A stretch of DNA of 64,000 bases from NCBI RefSeq assembly GCF_007829335.1, contig NZ_VIWO01000010.1, forward strand, positions 124,001-188,000. Direction: 5' to 3'. The notes below the pieces were generated by a model. That model saw nothing but the letters and a program-made list of their open reading frames with translations. It was not told where the DNA came from and ran no database searches. Source of the stretch: Chitinophaga polysaccharea (GTDB lineage Bacteria > Bacteroidota > Bacteroidia > Chitinophagales > Chitinophagaceae). Below, one piece after another: positions 41,648 to 51,800 of this stretch (its first letter is position 1; each line of letters opens with the position of its first letter). The translations under genes were made by a program, and so were the position numbers.

Positions 41648-42706
41648 CTATTCAAATATACTATTCAGCTGTTCTCCCGGATTGCGAAGAAAATCTTCCA
41701 CGCTTCCCAATTCTTTTAACTCCCCATGTTCATAATCCGCAGATGCCAGGCATTTCTTTTTGGGATACCAGACCAGCAGGCCCTCTGCGCCGTAATTATC
41801 TGCGTCTGACAAGAGATCCAGGAAGGTATGCTTGTTCCAATTTACTTCTTTGAGATCTACAATGCGATTAAATTCAATATAACTTACATACTCGTTTCCC
41901 GGAATTTCCATACGGCGATGGTCGCTTTTCAGCAACGCCAGTAGTTTAGCCGGAATTTTATACTTTTTCAGCGCTGCCAGCCTTTGCGCTTCCTCGTGCC
42001 ATTCCGGGGGTTCCAGGGCCCTGAGATAAGCGATCATTTCTTCATTTTTATTGGCTACTGCGGCGTTGTAAGGTCTTTCTCCATACTTATCCTTAATGGT
42101 TACATCCGCACCTTTTTCCACCAGTAACTTCACCGTATTGAAATCGTTGTTCTGCGCGGCTACGCATACCGGTGTTGGATTGTAAGGGAATACCATATCG
42201 GGCTGGTGCAGGTTAACATCCACGCCAGCTTCCAGCAGTATTTTAATAGCGGGGTATTGCCGGTTGGAAACAGCCTGGCGCAATGAGCGGCCATCTGCTG
42301 CCAGGTTATAGCCATTGGCCAGCAATACGGGGATATTATCATATCGTGTTCCATATAACGCTGTGCTCAGGGCTGTTTTACCTACTTTATCCGATTGATT
42401 TACAACTGCGCCTTTATCGATCAGCGATTGCACGATGGCTGGTTTACAACTGGCCGTTGCGGTAATCAGTGCAGGATAATCATTGTTGTTAACGTCTGCA
42501 TTTTTTTCCAGTAGCCAGTGAATCACTTTGATTTTATGCGCTGACAGGGCCAGGGTCAGGGGCGGCACATCTACATGCCGGGTTACGTGAAAGACGGCAT
42601 TCACATCCCATCCTGCCGAGCGCTCATTTTCCAGTGCTGCCAGGTCTTCATTCATGATTCGTGTAGCCAGTTCCGTTAGCTCGGCGCCGGGACCAAATAA
42701 TTTCAT
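41648..42706 (-). CDS. Ankyrin-repeat protein with a SUKH-like C-terminal region
   Basis: 352 residues, soluble. Ankyrin repeats span about 45-240 (LTLALSAHKIKVIHWLLEKNADVN, KPAIVQSLIDKGAVVN, PTPVCVAAQNNDFNTVKLLVEKGADV, KYGERPYNAAVANKNEEMIAYL). The C-terminal ~110 residues (YVSYIEFNRIVDLKEVNW ... LLVWYPKKKCLASADYEHGEL ... FLRNP) resemble SMI1/KNR4 (SUKH) immunity-type proteins; that match is by eye. It is 12 bp downstream of the DUF6882-like gene and probably co-transcribed with it. Protein binding is the likely role. Confidence 0.8.
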   Translation of the reverse strand: MKLFGPGAELTELATRIMNEDLAALENERSAGWDVNAVFHVTRHVDVPPLTLALSAHKIKVIHWLLEKNADVNNNDYPALITATASCKPAIVQSLIDKGAVVNQSDKVGKTALSTALYGTRYDNIPVLLANGYNLAADGRSLRQAVSNRQYPAIKILLEAGVDVNLHQPDMVFPYNPTPVCVAAQNNDFNTVKLLVEKGADVTIKDKYGERPYNAAVANKNEEMIAYLRALEPPEWHEEAQRLAALKKYKIPAKLLALLKSDHRRMEIPGNEYVSYIEFNRIVDLKEVNWNKHTFLDLLSDADNYGAEGLLVWYPKKKCLASADYEHGELKELGSVEDFLRNPGEQLNSIFE

Positions 42707-42718
42707 AGCTGATATCTT

Positions 42719-43438
42719 TTATGCAATAGACTGGTTTTGGCCGTTCAGCTGTGTAAGCCTCGACTGCTCATCAAAAGAAGCGGTAATGGTGTGACCATTC
42801 CAGGTAGCTGTTAACGCGTCGGGCCGTTCTTCAATGGTATAGCCTATCTGGGCCAGGTAATTGGAGAACGCGTTTTTATGATTCATTTCAAAAAAGCTGA
42901 TCAATTGGGGAAAAACAGACAGGGGGCGTGCGAGATTATTGCGTTCTGCGAGGTCTACCTGTTCGCTGTTGATCGTTGCCAGCAAAATGCCCTGTCCATA
43001 ATCGGCCAGGTAGTAGGCGCTGGCATCGAATATCCCGGCGGCAATCATACCAATGCGGTGAAGGTCGTTTTCTTCCGCATCAAAATCGGGGCGGGTAAAC
43101 AGGTCGATATTGTGTTGCACACCATATGCTTTTAACTGTAAGGCTTGTTCCAGCACAGCCGGCGGAATGGCCGACTGGGCATTGGCCCAGGCCCATAACC
43201 AGGTTTGAGCGCTATGTGAAAAAGTACCCAGTACCTGCAAAGGAAATACTTTTCCTTCCCCGAAGCTGATAGTGCCTGCATCCAGGTCGGCATCCCAATT
43301 ATGTTCACCAATGACATCGTAAAGATTATGTTGTTTATCGAGGCTGGTGCCGCCGTATTGCTCCAGCAGCGCTTGTACTGTAGTAGCAGGATTACCGGGG
43401 TGATGGTCTTTTCCTGAAATATGTTTTAAAAAACTCAT
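42719..43438 (-). CDS. DUF6882-like protein
   Basis: 239 residues, no signal peptide. The central strings GEGKVFPLQVLGTFSHSAQTWLWAWANAQSAIPPAVLEQALQLK match the DUF6882 pattern (GT.S....WLWAWAN), a family often met in immunity and toxin neighbourhoods. It is first of a two-gene minus operon with the ankyrin protein. Function unknown. Confidence 0.7.
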   Translation of the reverse strand: MSFLKHISGKDHHPGNPATTVQALLEQYGGTSLDKQHNLYDVIGEHNWDADLDAGTISFGEGKVFPLQVLGTFSHSAQTWLWAWANAQSAIPPAVLEQALQLKAYGVQHNIDLFTRPDFDAEENDLHRIGMIAAGIFDASAYYLADYGQGILLATINSEQVDLAERNNLARPLSVFPQLISFFEMNHKNAFSNYLAQIGYTIEERPDALTATWNGHTITASFDEQSRLTQLNGQNQSIA

Positions 43439-43548
43439 AGCATGGTCATTTAGACTCGTTCAAAATTAGGGAAATAAATAGCGCTTTCTCTCCGACTTTT
43501 TACGTTAGTCTGGCTTTTTTTCCTTAACTTATCTGAAATCCTCCTTAT

Positions 43549-46419
43549 ATGAACCTCAAACTGCTACCTTGCCTGGCCATCCTCATGCTATGTGCAGGTT
43601 ATTTATTCAGCCAAAATCAGAAAATCAGCGGGAAAGTTACCGATGCCGGCAGCGGCGCACCATTGGAGGGTATTACCGTTAGGGTAAAGTCTGCCCCTAA
43701 AGGAACCCAAACCAATAAAGACGGTATTTTCACGCTCGATGCGCCATCGACCGGTACACTTGAATTCAGTTCCGTAGGTTTCAATACCCAGGAAGTGAGT
43801 ATTAATGGGCGAACGGAAATAAATGTACAACTGGTACCCGCAGTAGCGGAGCTTACACAGGTGGTATTAGTGGGTAGCCGTAGCGGCGGCCGGGCCAAAA
43901 CAGAAACCCCGGTACCGGTAGATGTGATCAGCGTGAACCAGGCAGGGCTACCCAGCGCTAAAATGGAACTCACCTCTCTGCTCAATGCAGCCGCTCCTTC
44001 TTTTAACTACAACAAACAAAGCGGTAGTGATGGCGCCGACCAGATAGACCTGGCCACACTGCGGGGATTAGGTCCCGATCAAACGCTGGTATTAATCAAT
44101 GGAAAACGAAGGCATCAAACCGCTTTTGTATCCGTATTTGGTACACGTGGTCGCGGTAATTCCGGCACCGATCTGAATGCCATCCCGGAGTCAGCGATTG
44201 ACCGGGTAGAAATCCTGCGCGATGGCGCCTCTGCACAATACGGCTCCGATGCTATTGCCGGTGTAATCAATATTATCCTCAAAAAAGATGTGAATCATCT
44301 GACCATCAATACCGGCTATGCAGGTTATTACGATCATAAATTTAATACGCATTTTAAGAGCAGTTTAAACCAATATGAGTCTGCCGGCGCTATCGACGGT
44401 AATACCATTACCATTGGCGCCAACTACGGCTTCCCAATTGGTAAAAATGGCGGATTTATTAACCTGTCGGGCAATTTCCTGCGACAAGGCAAAACATTCC
44501 GGCAGGTATTGGATACTAACTTAACGAGTGCCGGCGGACTGCCTATCAATACCGGCCGGCGCGCTCATGGCGATGGCTCCGTAACCACCGGCGGCGGTAT
44601 GCTGAATATGGAAATCCCCGTAGCACATAGCAATACCACGGTATATGCGTTTGGTGGTTATAATTATAAAGCATCCGACGCCTACGCCTATACGAGAACA
44701 TTGCATGGCTACAACCCATTAGCCAGCGGGCATCCAAACCGTTTTCCCATTACACAGAAAAATGGCAACGCTATTTTTGTTCCCGGCATTATGGAAAGTA
44801 TTCCTACTCCCGGCGATCAACCAGATACCATTTTCAACCCGCATATACAAACACATATACAGGATGCTTCGCTGGCTGCCGGCGTAAGGGGTAGCCTGGG
44901 AAACAACTGGAAATGGGATCTCAGCAATACATTTGGCAGAAATGATTTTCACTTCTATGGCGACAAGACCTTCAATGCTTCATTGATAGGTACTGCCAGT
45001 CCTACTCATTTCGATGATGGCGGCTTTTCCTTCCTGCAAAATACGGCCAACCTCACCTTCACCAAAGAAATTCCTCACCTGGGCGCCGGATTCAACCTGG
45101 CGCTGGGTGCAGAATACAGGTATGAAAACTATAAGATTTATGCGGGCGAAGAAAAGTCCTGGCGCAACTTTGACCCCGATACGCTACAGGCCAGCGGTGC
45201 ACAGGGATTTCCAGGGTACCGGCCTACTGACGTAGTAAATGCCAAACGCTCCAACATAGCCGGTTATGTAGATGCAGAATGGGATATAACTACGAAGTTC
45301 CTGTTGGGCGCTGCGATCCGGGCCGAAAATTACAGCGACTTTGGGTTTACCAGCAACTATAAGCTGGCAGCCCGTTACAAGGTAGCGCCTCATTTTAATA
45401 TACGCGGTTCCGTTAGTACCGGCTACCGGGCGCCTTCCCTGCAACAGATCAATTACAGTTCTCAATTTACCAACGTTCAGGGAGGCCGTATCACAGAAGT
45501 AAAAATTGCGCCCAACTACAGTTCTATTGCCAAAGCTGCCGGCATTCCTGATCTGAAGCAGGAAAAATCCGTGAACGCGAGCCTTGGCTTTTCGTGGAAG
45601 CCGGTCAATGCGTTGACCATCACCATAGATGGTTATCTCGTAAAAGTGAAAGACCGTATTGTATTATCCGGGCAATTTGATGCCAGTGATGCTACACTCG
45701 ATCCGCAATTCCGGGATACGCTCAATTCACTTAGGATCAACAATGCGCAGTTCTTCGCCAATGCTGTTAATACCACCAACTATGGCGTGGATATCGTGAT
45801 AGACTACAATAAGAAATGGAACGATCAGCACTTCCGGGCGTTGTTTACCGGCAACCTGCAACATATGGACATCGACAAGATTAATGTGCCTGACAAACTG
45901 AATGACAGCTACCTGCACAGGGGAGAATTTTTCAGTGAGCGGGAACAGCATTTTGTGCTGGCATCTGCGCCGCCGGTAAAGCTGGGCTTAAACCTGGAAT
46001 ATGGTATTCATAAATTCAGTGTGGGCGCCCGCGTTACCTACTACGGTAAAATTGTATTGCTGGGATACGGCTTTGCCGGCGATCCAGCGAAAGAAGGTAC
46101 CGGGCTGCCCGGCGATCCTAACCTGGAAGGCACCGGTATTAGTCCCCTTGTAGCGCTGGATAGCGACGGTACCCTGGTGCCGGAGCAGTTCAACTACAAT
46201 GGTAAAGCAGTGACCGACCTGTATGCCAGCTTCCGGTTTTCTTCACATATCAGCTGGTTCCTGGGCGCTGACAATATTTTCAATGTACATCCTGCCCTCG
46301 GATATGTTCCCGGCGCCAAGTTGTCTGCTTACGACGGAGAAACCGGCGGTCCCTGGGATGCTGTGCAGATGGGATTTAATGGGATGCGGGTGTTTACTAA
46401 AGTAGCGTTTAGTTTTTAA
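43549..46419 (+). CDS. TonB-dependent receptor with carboxypeptidase-regulatory N-terminal domain
   Basis: 956 residues: signal peptide (LPCLAILMLCAGYLFSQ), CarboxypepD_reg-like domain (about 25-100, ISGKVTDAGSGAPLEGITV), plug (about 120-250; ETPVPVDVISVNQ, LRGLGPDQTLVLINGKRRHQTAFV, DRVEILRDGASAQYGSDAIAGVINI) and a 22-strand-type barrel ending VAFSF. It is a classical FecA/BtuB-like receptor, not SusC, with no STN domain and no SusD. Ligand unknown. It is monocistronic with a strong terminator just after it. Confidence 0.93.
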   Translation: MNLKLLPCLAILMLCAGYLFSQNQKISGKVTDAGSGAPLEGITVRVKSAPKGTQTNKDGIFTLDAPSTGTLEFSSVGFNTQEVSINGRTEINVQLVPAVAELTQVVLVGSRSGGRAKTETPVPVDVISVNQAGLPSAKMELTSLLNAAAPSFNYNKQSGSDGADQIDLATLRGLGPDQTLVLINGKRRHQTAFVSVFGTRGRGNSGTDLNAIPESAIDRVEILRDGASAQYGSDAIAGVINIILKKDVNHLTINTGYAGYYDHKFNTHFKSSLNQYESAGAIDGNTITIGANYGFPIGKNGGFINLSGNFLRQGKTFRQVLDTNLTSAGGLPINTGRRAHGDGSVTTGGGMLNMEIPVAHSNTTVYAFGGYNYKASDAYAYTRTLHGYNPLASGHPNRFPITQKNGNAIFVPGIMESIPTPGDQPDTIFNPHIQTHIQDASLAAGVRGSLGNNWKWDLSNTFGRNDFHFYGDKTFNASLIGTASPTHFDDGGFSFLQNTANLTFTKEIPHLGAGFNLALGAEYRYENYKIYAGEEKSWRNFDPDTLQASGAQGFPGYRPTDVVNAKRSNIAGYVDAEWDITTKFLLGAAIRAENYSDFGFTSNYKLAARYKVAPHFNIRGSVSTGYRAPSLQQINYSSQFTNVQGGRITEVKIAPNYSSIAKAAGIPDLKQEKSVNASLGFSWKPVNALTITIDGYLVKVKDRIVLSGQFDASDATLDPQFRDTLNSLRINNAQFFANAVNTTNYGVDIVIDYNKKWNDQHFRALFTGNLQHMDIDKINVPDKLNDSYLHRGEFFSEREQHFVLASAPPVKLGLNLEYGIHKFSVGARVTYYGKIVLLGYGFAGDPAKEGTGLPGDPNLEGTGISPLVALDSDGTLVPEQFNYNGKAVTDLYASFRFSSHISWFLGADNIFNVHPALGYVPGAKLSAYDGETGGPWDAVQMGFNGMRVFTKVAFSF

Positions 46420-46441
46420 ATAATATTTTCTCTCGTAAAGC

Positions 46442-46488
46442 AGAAAAGGAGCAAAGAATTTTATAAAAATCTTTGCTCCTTTTCTTTG
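46442..46488 (+). terminator. Strong terminator after the TonB-dependent receptor
   Basis: AGAAAAGGAGCAAAGA/TCTTTGCTCCTTTTCT, 16 perfect pairs with a 12-nt AT-rich loop that can pair further. It begins 22 bp after the receptor stop and separates it from the mutasome promoter. Confidence 0.88.
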
Positions 46489-46553
46489 CGTGCCCGCCTA
46501 AATTCTTCTCTCCTAATCACTATCAAAAGGCAAAAAATAATATTCAATTTAAA

Positions 46554-46587
46554 CTAAAATAATTAGTATTTTTGCTAAAATAATTAG
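46554..46587 (+). promoter_or_regulatory. imuA promoter flanked by two identical CTAAAATAATTAG operators
   Basis: CTAAAATAATTAG (a CTAA-N5-TTAG dyad) occurs at 46554-46566 and 46575-46587, 21 bp apart. Between them lies TATTTTTG (46567-46574), an exact TAnnTTTG box, so both copies overlap the promoter and the predicted transcript start near 46581. The imuA ATG is at 46603. This is the expected design of a repressible damage-response promoter. The repressor is not in the window. Confidence 0.65.
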
Positions 46588-46602
46588 CTTATAATTTTAG
46601 AG

Positions 46603-47337
46603 ATGCCTACCACGAAAGCAGATATCATCGCACAATTGCAAAAAGATATTCTTCTTTTACAGGGGCACCAACCGACATTAAATAATGCCGCGGTGGATGT
46701 AGGACTTGGGCCGTTGAGAGAAGCTTTTCCGGGGGGAGTATTTCCTACCGGTTATATACATGAATTGATCAGCATGGGCGCCGAAGATGCGGCAGCCACT
46801 TCAGGTTTTCTTAGTGGCATACTGGGCTGCCTGATGCAGGAAGGCGGTATCTGTATCTGGATTAGTACTAACCGGATGATTTTCCCACCAGCCTTGCAGC
46901 ATTTTGGTATTGCACCTGACCAGGTGGTTTTTGTAGATGTATCCCGCGATAAAGATGCGTTGTGGGCTATGGAAGAAGCCTTGAAGTGTAATGGACTGGC
47001 AGCAGTAGTAGGTGAGCTGAAAGAAATCAGTTTTACGGCCTCCCGGCGTTTGCAGCTGGCGGTAGAACAGAGTAAAGTAACGGGCTTTGTGCACCGGCAC
47101 CAGCCCCGGCAGTTGACCAGCACCACCTGTGTAGCCCGGTGGCAGATTACGCCCCTGGTGAGTGAACAGGAAGAACGCATGCCCGGACCGGGCTTTCCTT
47201 CCTGGCAGGTAGCGCTGTTGAAAATGCGCAGCGGCAAACCTGGCACCTGGCGGCTTACCTGGTATGATAACCGCTTTCACATCATTCCTGAAGCTGTTAC
47301 AGCACTTCCGCTAACACCGCTTCGTAAAATAGGATAA
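46603..47337 (+). CDS. imuA: ImuA-type accessory protein of the inducible mutasome
   Basis: 244 residues, RecA-like fold without an obvious intact Walker A. Segments FPTGYIHELISMGAEDAAATSGFLSGILGCLMQEGGICIWIST and APDQVVFVDVSRDKDALWAMEEALKCNGLAAVVGELKEI follow the ImuA pattern (RecA-core strands). A C-terminal tail with WRLTWYDNRFHIIPEA is typical of ImuA. ImuA supports translesion synthesis by ImuB and DnaE2. It is first of a tight three-gene operon (1-bp gap to imuB) under the paired-dyad promoter. Confidence 0.88.
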   Translation: MPTTKADIIAQLQKDILLLQGHQPTLNNAAVDVGLGPLREAFPGGVFPTGYIHELISMGAEDAAATSGFLSGILGCLMQEGGICIWISTNRMIFPPALQHFGIAPDQVVFVDVSRDKDALWAMEEALKCNGLAAVVGELKEISFTASRRLQLAVEQSKVTGFVHRHQPRQLTSTTCVARWQITPLVSEQEERMPGPGFPSWQVALLKMRSGKPGTWRLTWYDNRFHIIPEAVTALPLTPLRKIG

Positions 47338-47338
47338 T

Positions 47339-48841
47339 ATGCCGACCCGCTTTATTGCCATATGGTTCCGCCATTTGCAAACGGATTGGTCTATCCGCCG
47401 GCAGCCGGAGTTACGCGAGGTACCTTTTGTGCTGGCAGCGCCGGATCATGGCCGGATGAAAATTACCGCGGCCAACATCCCCGCGCAAGCCCAGGGAATA
47501 GATACCGGCATGGCGGTGGCAGATGCCCGCGCCCTGGTCCCCTCCTTACAGGTATTGGATGAAGTAGCCGGCCTGTCCGAAAAATTACTGACCGCGCTGG
47601 GGCACTGGTGTATCCGTTATACGCCGGTAGCAGCCATAGATCCACCCGATGGACTAATACTGGATATTTCCGGATGCTCACACCTCTGGGGTGGTGAAGT
47701 ACCTTACCTGGAAGACATACGCTCCCGGCTGAGAGATTTCGGCTATGATGTAAGAGCTGCCATCGCCGACACCATCGGCGCTGCCTGGGCGGTAGCCCGC
47801 TATGGACGTGTAACACCGGTAGTACCTCCGTATGAACAACAGGCCCACCTTTTACCGTTGCCGCCTGCTGCATTGCGACTGGACCCGGAAGTATTGGAGC
47901 GCTTACATAAACTGGGACTTTACCAGGTAGGCAGTTTCATTAACATGCCCAGATCCGCCCTACGCAGGCGTTTCGGGCAAGGTTTACTGCAACGGCTTGA
48001 CCAGGCGCTGGGCATGGAACCCGAAATTCCAGCGCCACTGCAACGCCCAGAGCCTTATGAAGAACGGCTGCCCAGCCTGGAGCCTATTATGACCGCCACC
48101 GGTATCACAATCGCCTTAGAACGGCTGCTGGAAGCACTTTGCAGGCGATTACAAAAAGAAGAAAAAGGGTTGCGTAATGCCCGGCTCAAATGTTACCGGG
48201 TAGACAACGAGGTGCAGGAAGTGAGTATCGGCACCAATCGTCCTTCCCACAACAGCCGGCACCTCTTCAAACTGTTTGACCAGCATATTTCGCAGATTGC
48301 ACCAGGGCTGGGCATCGAATTATTTGTACTGGAAGCTTCCAGGGTGGAAGCGGTATCGACAGCGCAGGAAGCGCTGTGGTCGCGCGCCGGCAACCTCGAT
48401 GACAGGATGGTGGCAGAACTGCTCGACCGCCTTACCGGTAAAATAGGCGCCGGTATTGTACACCGGTATTTGCCCGATCAGCATCACTGGCCGGAACGTT
48501 CTTTCAAACAAGCGCCCAGCCTACAGGAGAGCCCGGGCATTGCCTGGAGAACAGACCGCCCAAGGCCTATCCGGCTATTAGCAGAACCGGCGCTTATTGA
48601 AGTCTCCGCTCCCATTCCGGATTATCCTCCTATGCTATTCCGCTACAAAGGAGAACTACACCGCGTAAAAAAAGCAGACGGCCCCGAACGGATAGAGCGG
48701 GAATGGTGGCTGGAAACAGGCGCCCACCGCGATTATTATTGTGTGGAAGATGAAAAAGGCCAGCGCTACTGGCTTTTTCGGCTGGGGCATTATGATGTAG
48801 ACCAGCCACATCAATGGTTTATTCATGGATTTTTTGCGTGA
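47339..48841 (+). CDS. imuB: ImuB, catalytically dead Y-family polymerase-like protein
   Basis: 500 residues resembling DinB/UmuC polymerases. The N-terminal metal-binding motif is altered (FIAIWFRHLQTDWSI lacks the usual DxD), and the SIDEAFLD site is replaced by DPPDGLILDISGC, so polymerase activity is unlikely. This loss defines ImuB, which instead tethers DnaE2 and the sliding clamp. Helix-hairpin-helix LYQVGSFINMPRSALRRRFG at about 195-215 and a little-finger-like domain follow. I see no QLxLF clamp motif near the C-terminus (HQWFIHGFFA). DnaE2 follows by 18 bp. Confidence 0.92.
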   Translation: MPTRFIAIWFRHLQTDWSIRRQPELREVPFVLAAPDHGRMKITAANIPAQAQGIDTGMAVADARALVPSLQVLDEVAGLSEKLLTALGHWCIRYTPVAAIDPPDGLILDISGCSHLWGGEVPYLEDIRSRLRDFGYDVRAAIADTIGAAWAVARYGRVTPVVPPYEQQAHLLPLPPAALRLDPEVLERLHKLGLYQVGSFINMPRSALRRRFGQGLLQRLDQALGMEPEIPAPLQRPEPYEERLPSLEPIMTATGITIALERLLEALCRRLQKEEKGLRNARLKCYRVDNEVQEVSIGTNRPSHNSRHLFKLFDQHISQIAPGLGIELFVLEASRVEAVSTAQEALWSRAGNLDDRMVAELLDRLTGKIGAGIVHRYLPDQHHWPERSFKQAPSLQESPGIAWRTDRPRPIRLLAEPALIEVSAPIPDYPPMLFRYKGELHRVKKADGPERIEREWWLETGAHRDYYCVEDEKGQRYWLFRLGHYDVDQPHQWFIHGFFA

Positions 48842-48859
48842 TGAATGAAATAGCAGCGT

Positions 48860-51800
48860 ATGCATTACACAGAGTTACAAGTCACCACCAACTTCAGCTT
48901 CCTGCGTGGCGGTTCTCATCCCGAGGAACTGGTAGAACAGGCTATAGAACTGGGATATACGGCCATCGCCATTACAGACATCAACAGCCTGGCAGGCATT
49001 GTACGTGCACATACCGCGGCAAAGGAAAAGCATATACGTATTATTCCCGGCTGTCAGCTTCAGCTGCTGGACGGCCCCAGCCTGCTGGCCTACCCTACCA
49101 ACCAGGATGCTTACAGCCACCTATCGGCCTTACTGACGAAAGGAAACCTCCGGGCAGAAAAAGGGCAATGCCACCTGTACAAAGCAGATGTATATGAACA
49201 TGCCGAAGGGATGATTTTTATTGCCCTGGCACCAACAGCCCTCAACACCAATTTCGACTATGAAGATACCTTTAAAAGCGCCCTGCAGGAATACCGGAAG
49301 GCGCTGGGCAAACAGCTGTACCTGGCCGCTACCCGCACTTACCAGGGAGATGATTTTAAAAAATTATTCCGGCTTTCACAGCTGTCAGAAAAACTACATA
49401 TTCCCCTGGTGGCCACCAACGATGTACACTACCATCATCCCGAACGCAGGCAACTACAGGATATCCTTACCTGCATCCGGGAAAAATGTACCATCTACAA
49501 TGCCGGCTACCGGCTACACGAAAATGCAGAACGATACCTGAAACCTCCACAGGAAATGCAGCGCTTATTCCGGCAATACCCCGATGCCATCCGTCGTGCG
49601 CAGGAAATAGCCCAGGCCTGCCAGTTCTCCCTCAGCTCTCTCCGGTATATCTACCCGGAAGAACTCACCAGCGAAGGACGTACGCCGCAGGAAGAACTGG
49701 TATACTTAACCTGGAATGGCGCTGCAGAAAAATTAGGAAACGATATTCCTGCCGGCATAAAAAAAGATATCCAACGCGAACTGTCATTTATCGAAGAGAT
49801 GAATTATGCATCCTATTTCCTGACAGTATATGATATTGTAAGATTTGCCCGCAGCCAGGATATACTTTGCCAGGGACGCGGCTCCGCGGCTAATTCTGCG
49901 GTTTGCTTCTGCCTGGGCATTACGTCTGTTAATCCCACCAAATTCGACTTACTCTTTGAACGCTTTCTTTCTTCTGCCCGTAATGAGCCACCGGATATTG
50001 ATGTAGACTTTGAACATGAACGCCGGGAAGAAGTTATTCAATACATCTACAATAAATACGGGCGGGACCGGGCCGCTATTGTAGCTACCGTAACGCAGCT
50101 ACAGCGCAAAGGGGCTGTACGCGATGTTGGAAAGGCCATGGGATTATCGGTAGATATGATTAACCGGCTGTCTGATACGATGTGGGAACTAAGCGATGAA
50201 TGGTATGAAGGCAAACAGCTATCCAGCCAGGGTTTTAACCCGGCAGACCCTCACCTGCGCAAAGTGCTGGAATTAACCGATCAGCTGATCGGCTTTCCCC
50301 GTCAGCTGGGACAACATACCGGCGGCTTTATCATCACCCAGGGAAAATTATCAGACCTGTGCCCGCTGCTGAATGCACGTATGGAAAACAGGATCAATAT
50401 TGAATGGAATAAAGATGATATTGAAGCCCTGGGATTCCTGAAGGTAGATGTATTAGGCCTGGGTATGCTTACCTGTATCCGCAAAGCGTTTCACCTGGCC
50501 CGTGAGCACTATGATCTCCATCTTACATTAGCCAATATCCCCCAGGATGATGGGGCGGTATATGAAATGGTGAGTCATGCCGATACTATTGGCGTATTCC
50601 AGATAGAAAGCAGGGCGCAGCAATCGATGCTGCCCCGGTTAAGGCCTAACAAATTTTATGACCTGGTGATCGAAGTGGCCATTGTTCGTCCTGGTCCAAT
50701 ACAGGGCGACATGGTGCATCCTTATCTGCGTAGACGGAATGGGGAGGAAGAAGTAAAATATCCTAAGCCAGAGCTAGAACCGATCCTGGAAAAAACGCTG
50801 GGTGTACCGCTGTTCCAGGAACAGGCCATGAAAATTGCAATGGTAGCGGCCCGCTTTACCGCATCGGAAGCCGATGAACTGCGACGTAGCATGGCTACCT
50901 TCAAATCCGGCGGGCAGGTTAGTAAGTTCAGGAAAAAGCTGGTAGATGGCATGGTGCAAAATGGATATGATGCGGAATATGCGCAGCGTATTTTCAAACA
51001 GCTGGAAGGCTTTGGGAGTTATGGTTTTCCCGAGAGTCATGCTGTATCCTTTGCGTTGCTGGTATATGTATCTTCCTGGCTAAAATGTTATTACCCGGAT
51101 GTATTTGCCTGTGCGTTGCTCAACAGTTTACCAATGGGTTTTTACCAGCCGGCGCAAATAGTGATTGATGCCCGGAAGCACGGGGTTAAAGTAAGGCCTG
51201 TAGATATTAATTTTTCTTTGTGGGACAACAACCTGGAAGAGCATTCCGGTAAATACCGGGCTATGCGGCTGGGTTTCCGCCAGGTAAAAGGCATCAAGGA
51301 AGAAGATATTGCCGGCCTGCTTTCAGGTCGTACCACCCATTACCAGAACATTCCGGCGCTCCGGGAGGCGGGCGTATCCCACAATACCCTGGAGAAGCTG
51401 GCAGATGCCGATGCCTTCAACTCTATAGGGCTCGATCGTCGCCGGGCATTATGGGAAGTATCCGCCCTGCATGACCGTCCTACCGGTATGTTTACCGGGC
51501 AAACAGCGGAAAGCGTCGCAGAAGCCGGCGTGCAATTACCTGAAATGACGGCTGCCGAACAGGTGATTCATGACTACGGCGCCTTATCGCTTTCATTAAA
51601 GGCCCACCCGGTGAGCTTTGTCCGGGAGAAGCTCAATTTATTGCAGGTGCTGACGGCCAAAGACCTGGAATACATAGACGATGGCGCTTTCGTGAAAGTG
51701 GCCGGGCTGGTATTAGTACGGCAAAGGCCTGGTACGGCCAGCGGGGTTTGTTTTATTACCATGGAAGATGAAACCGGCTGTTGCAACCTGGTGGTATTTG

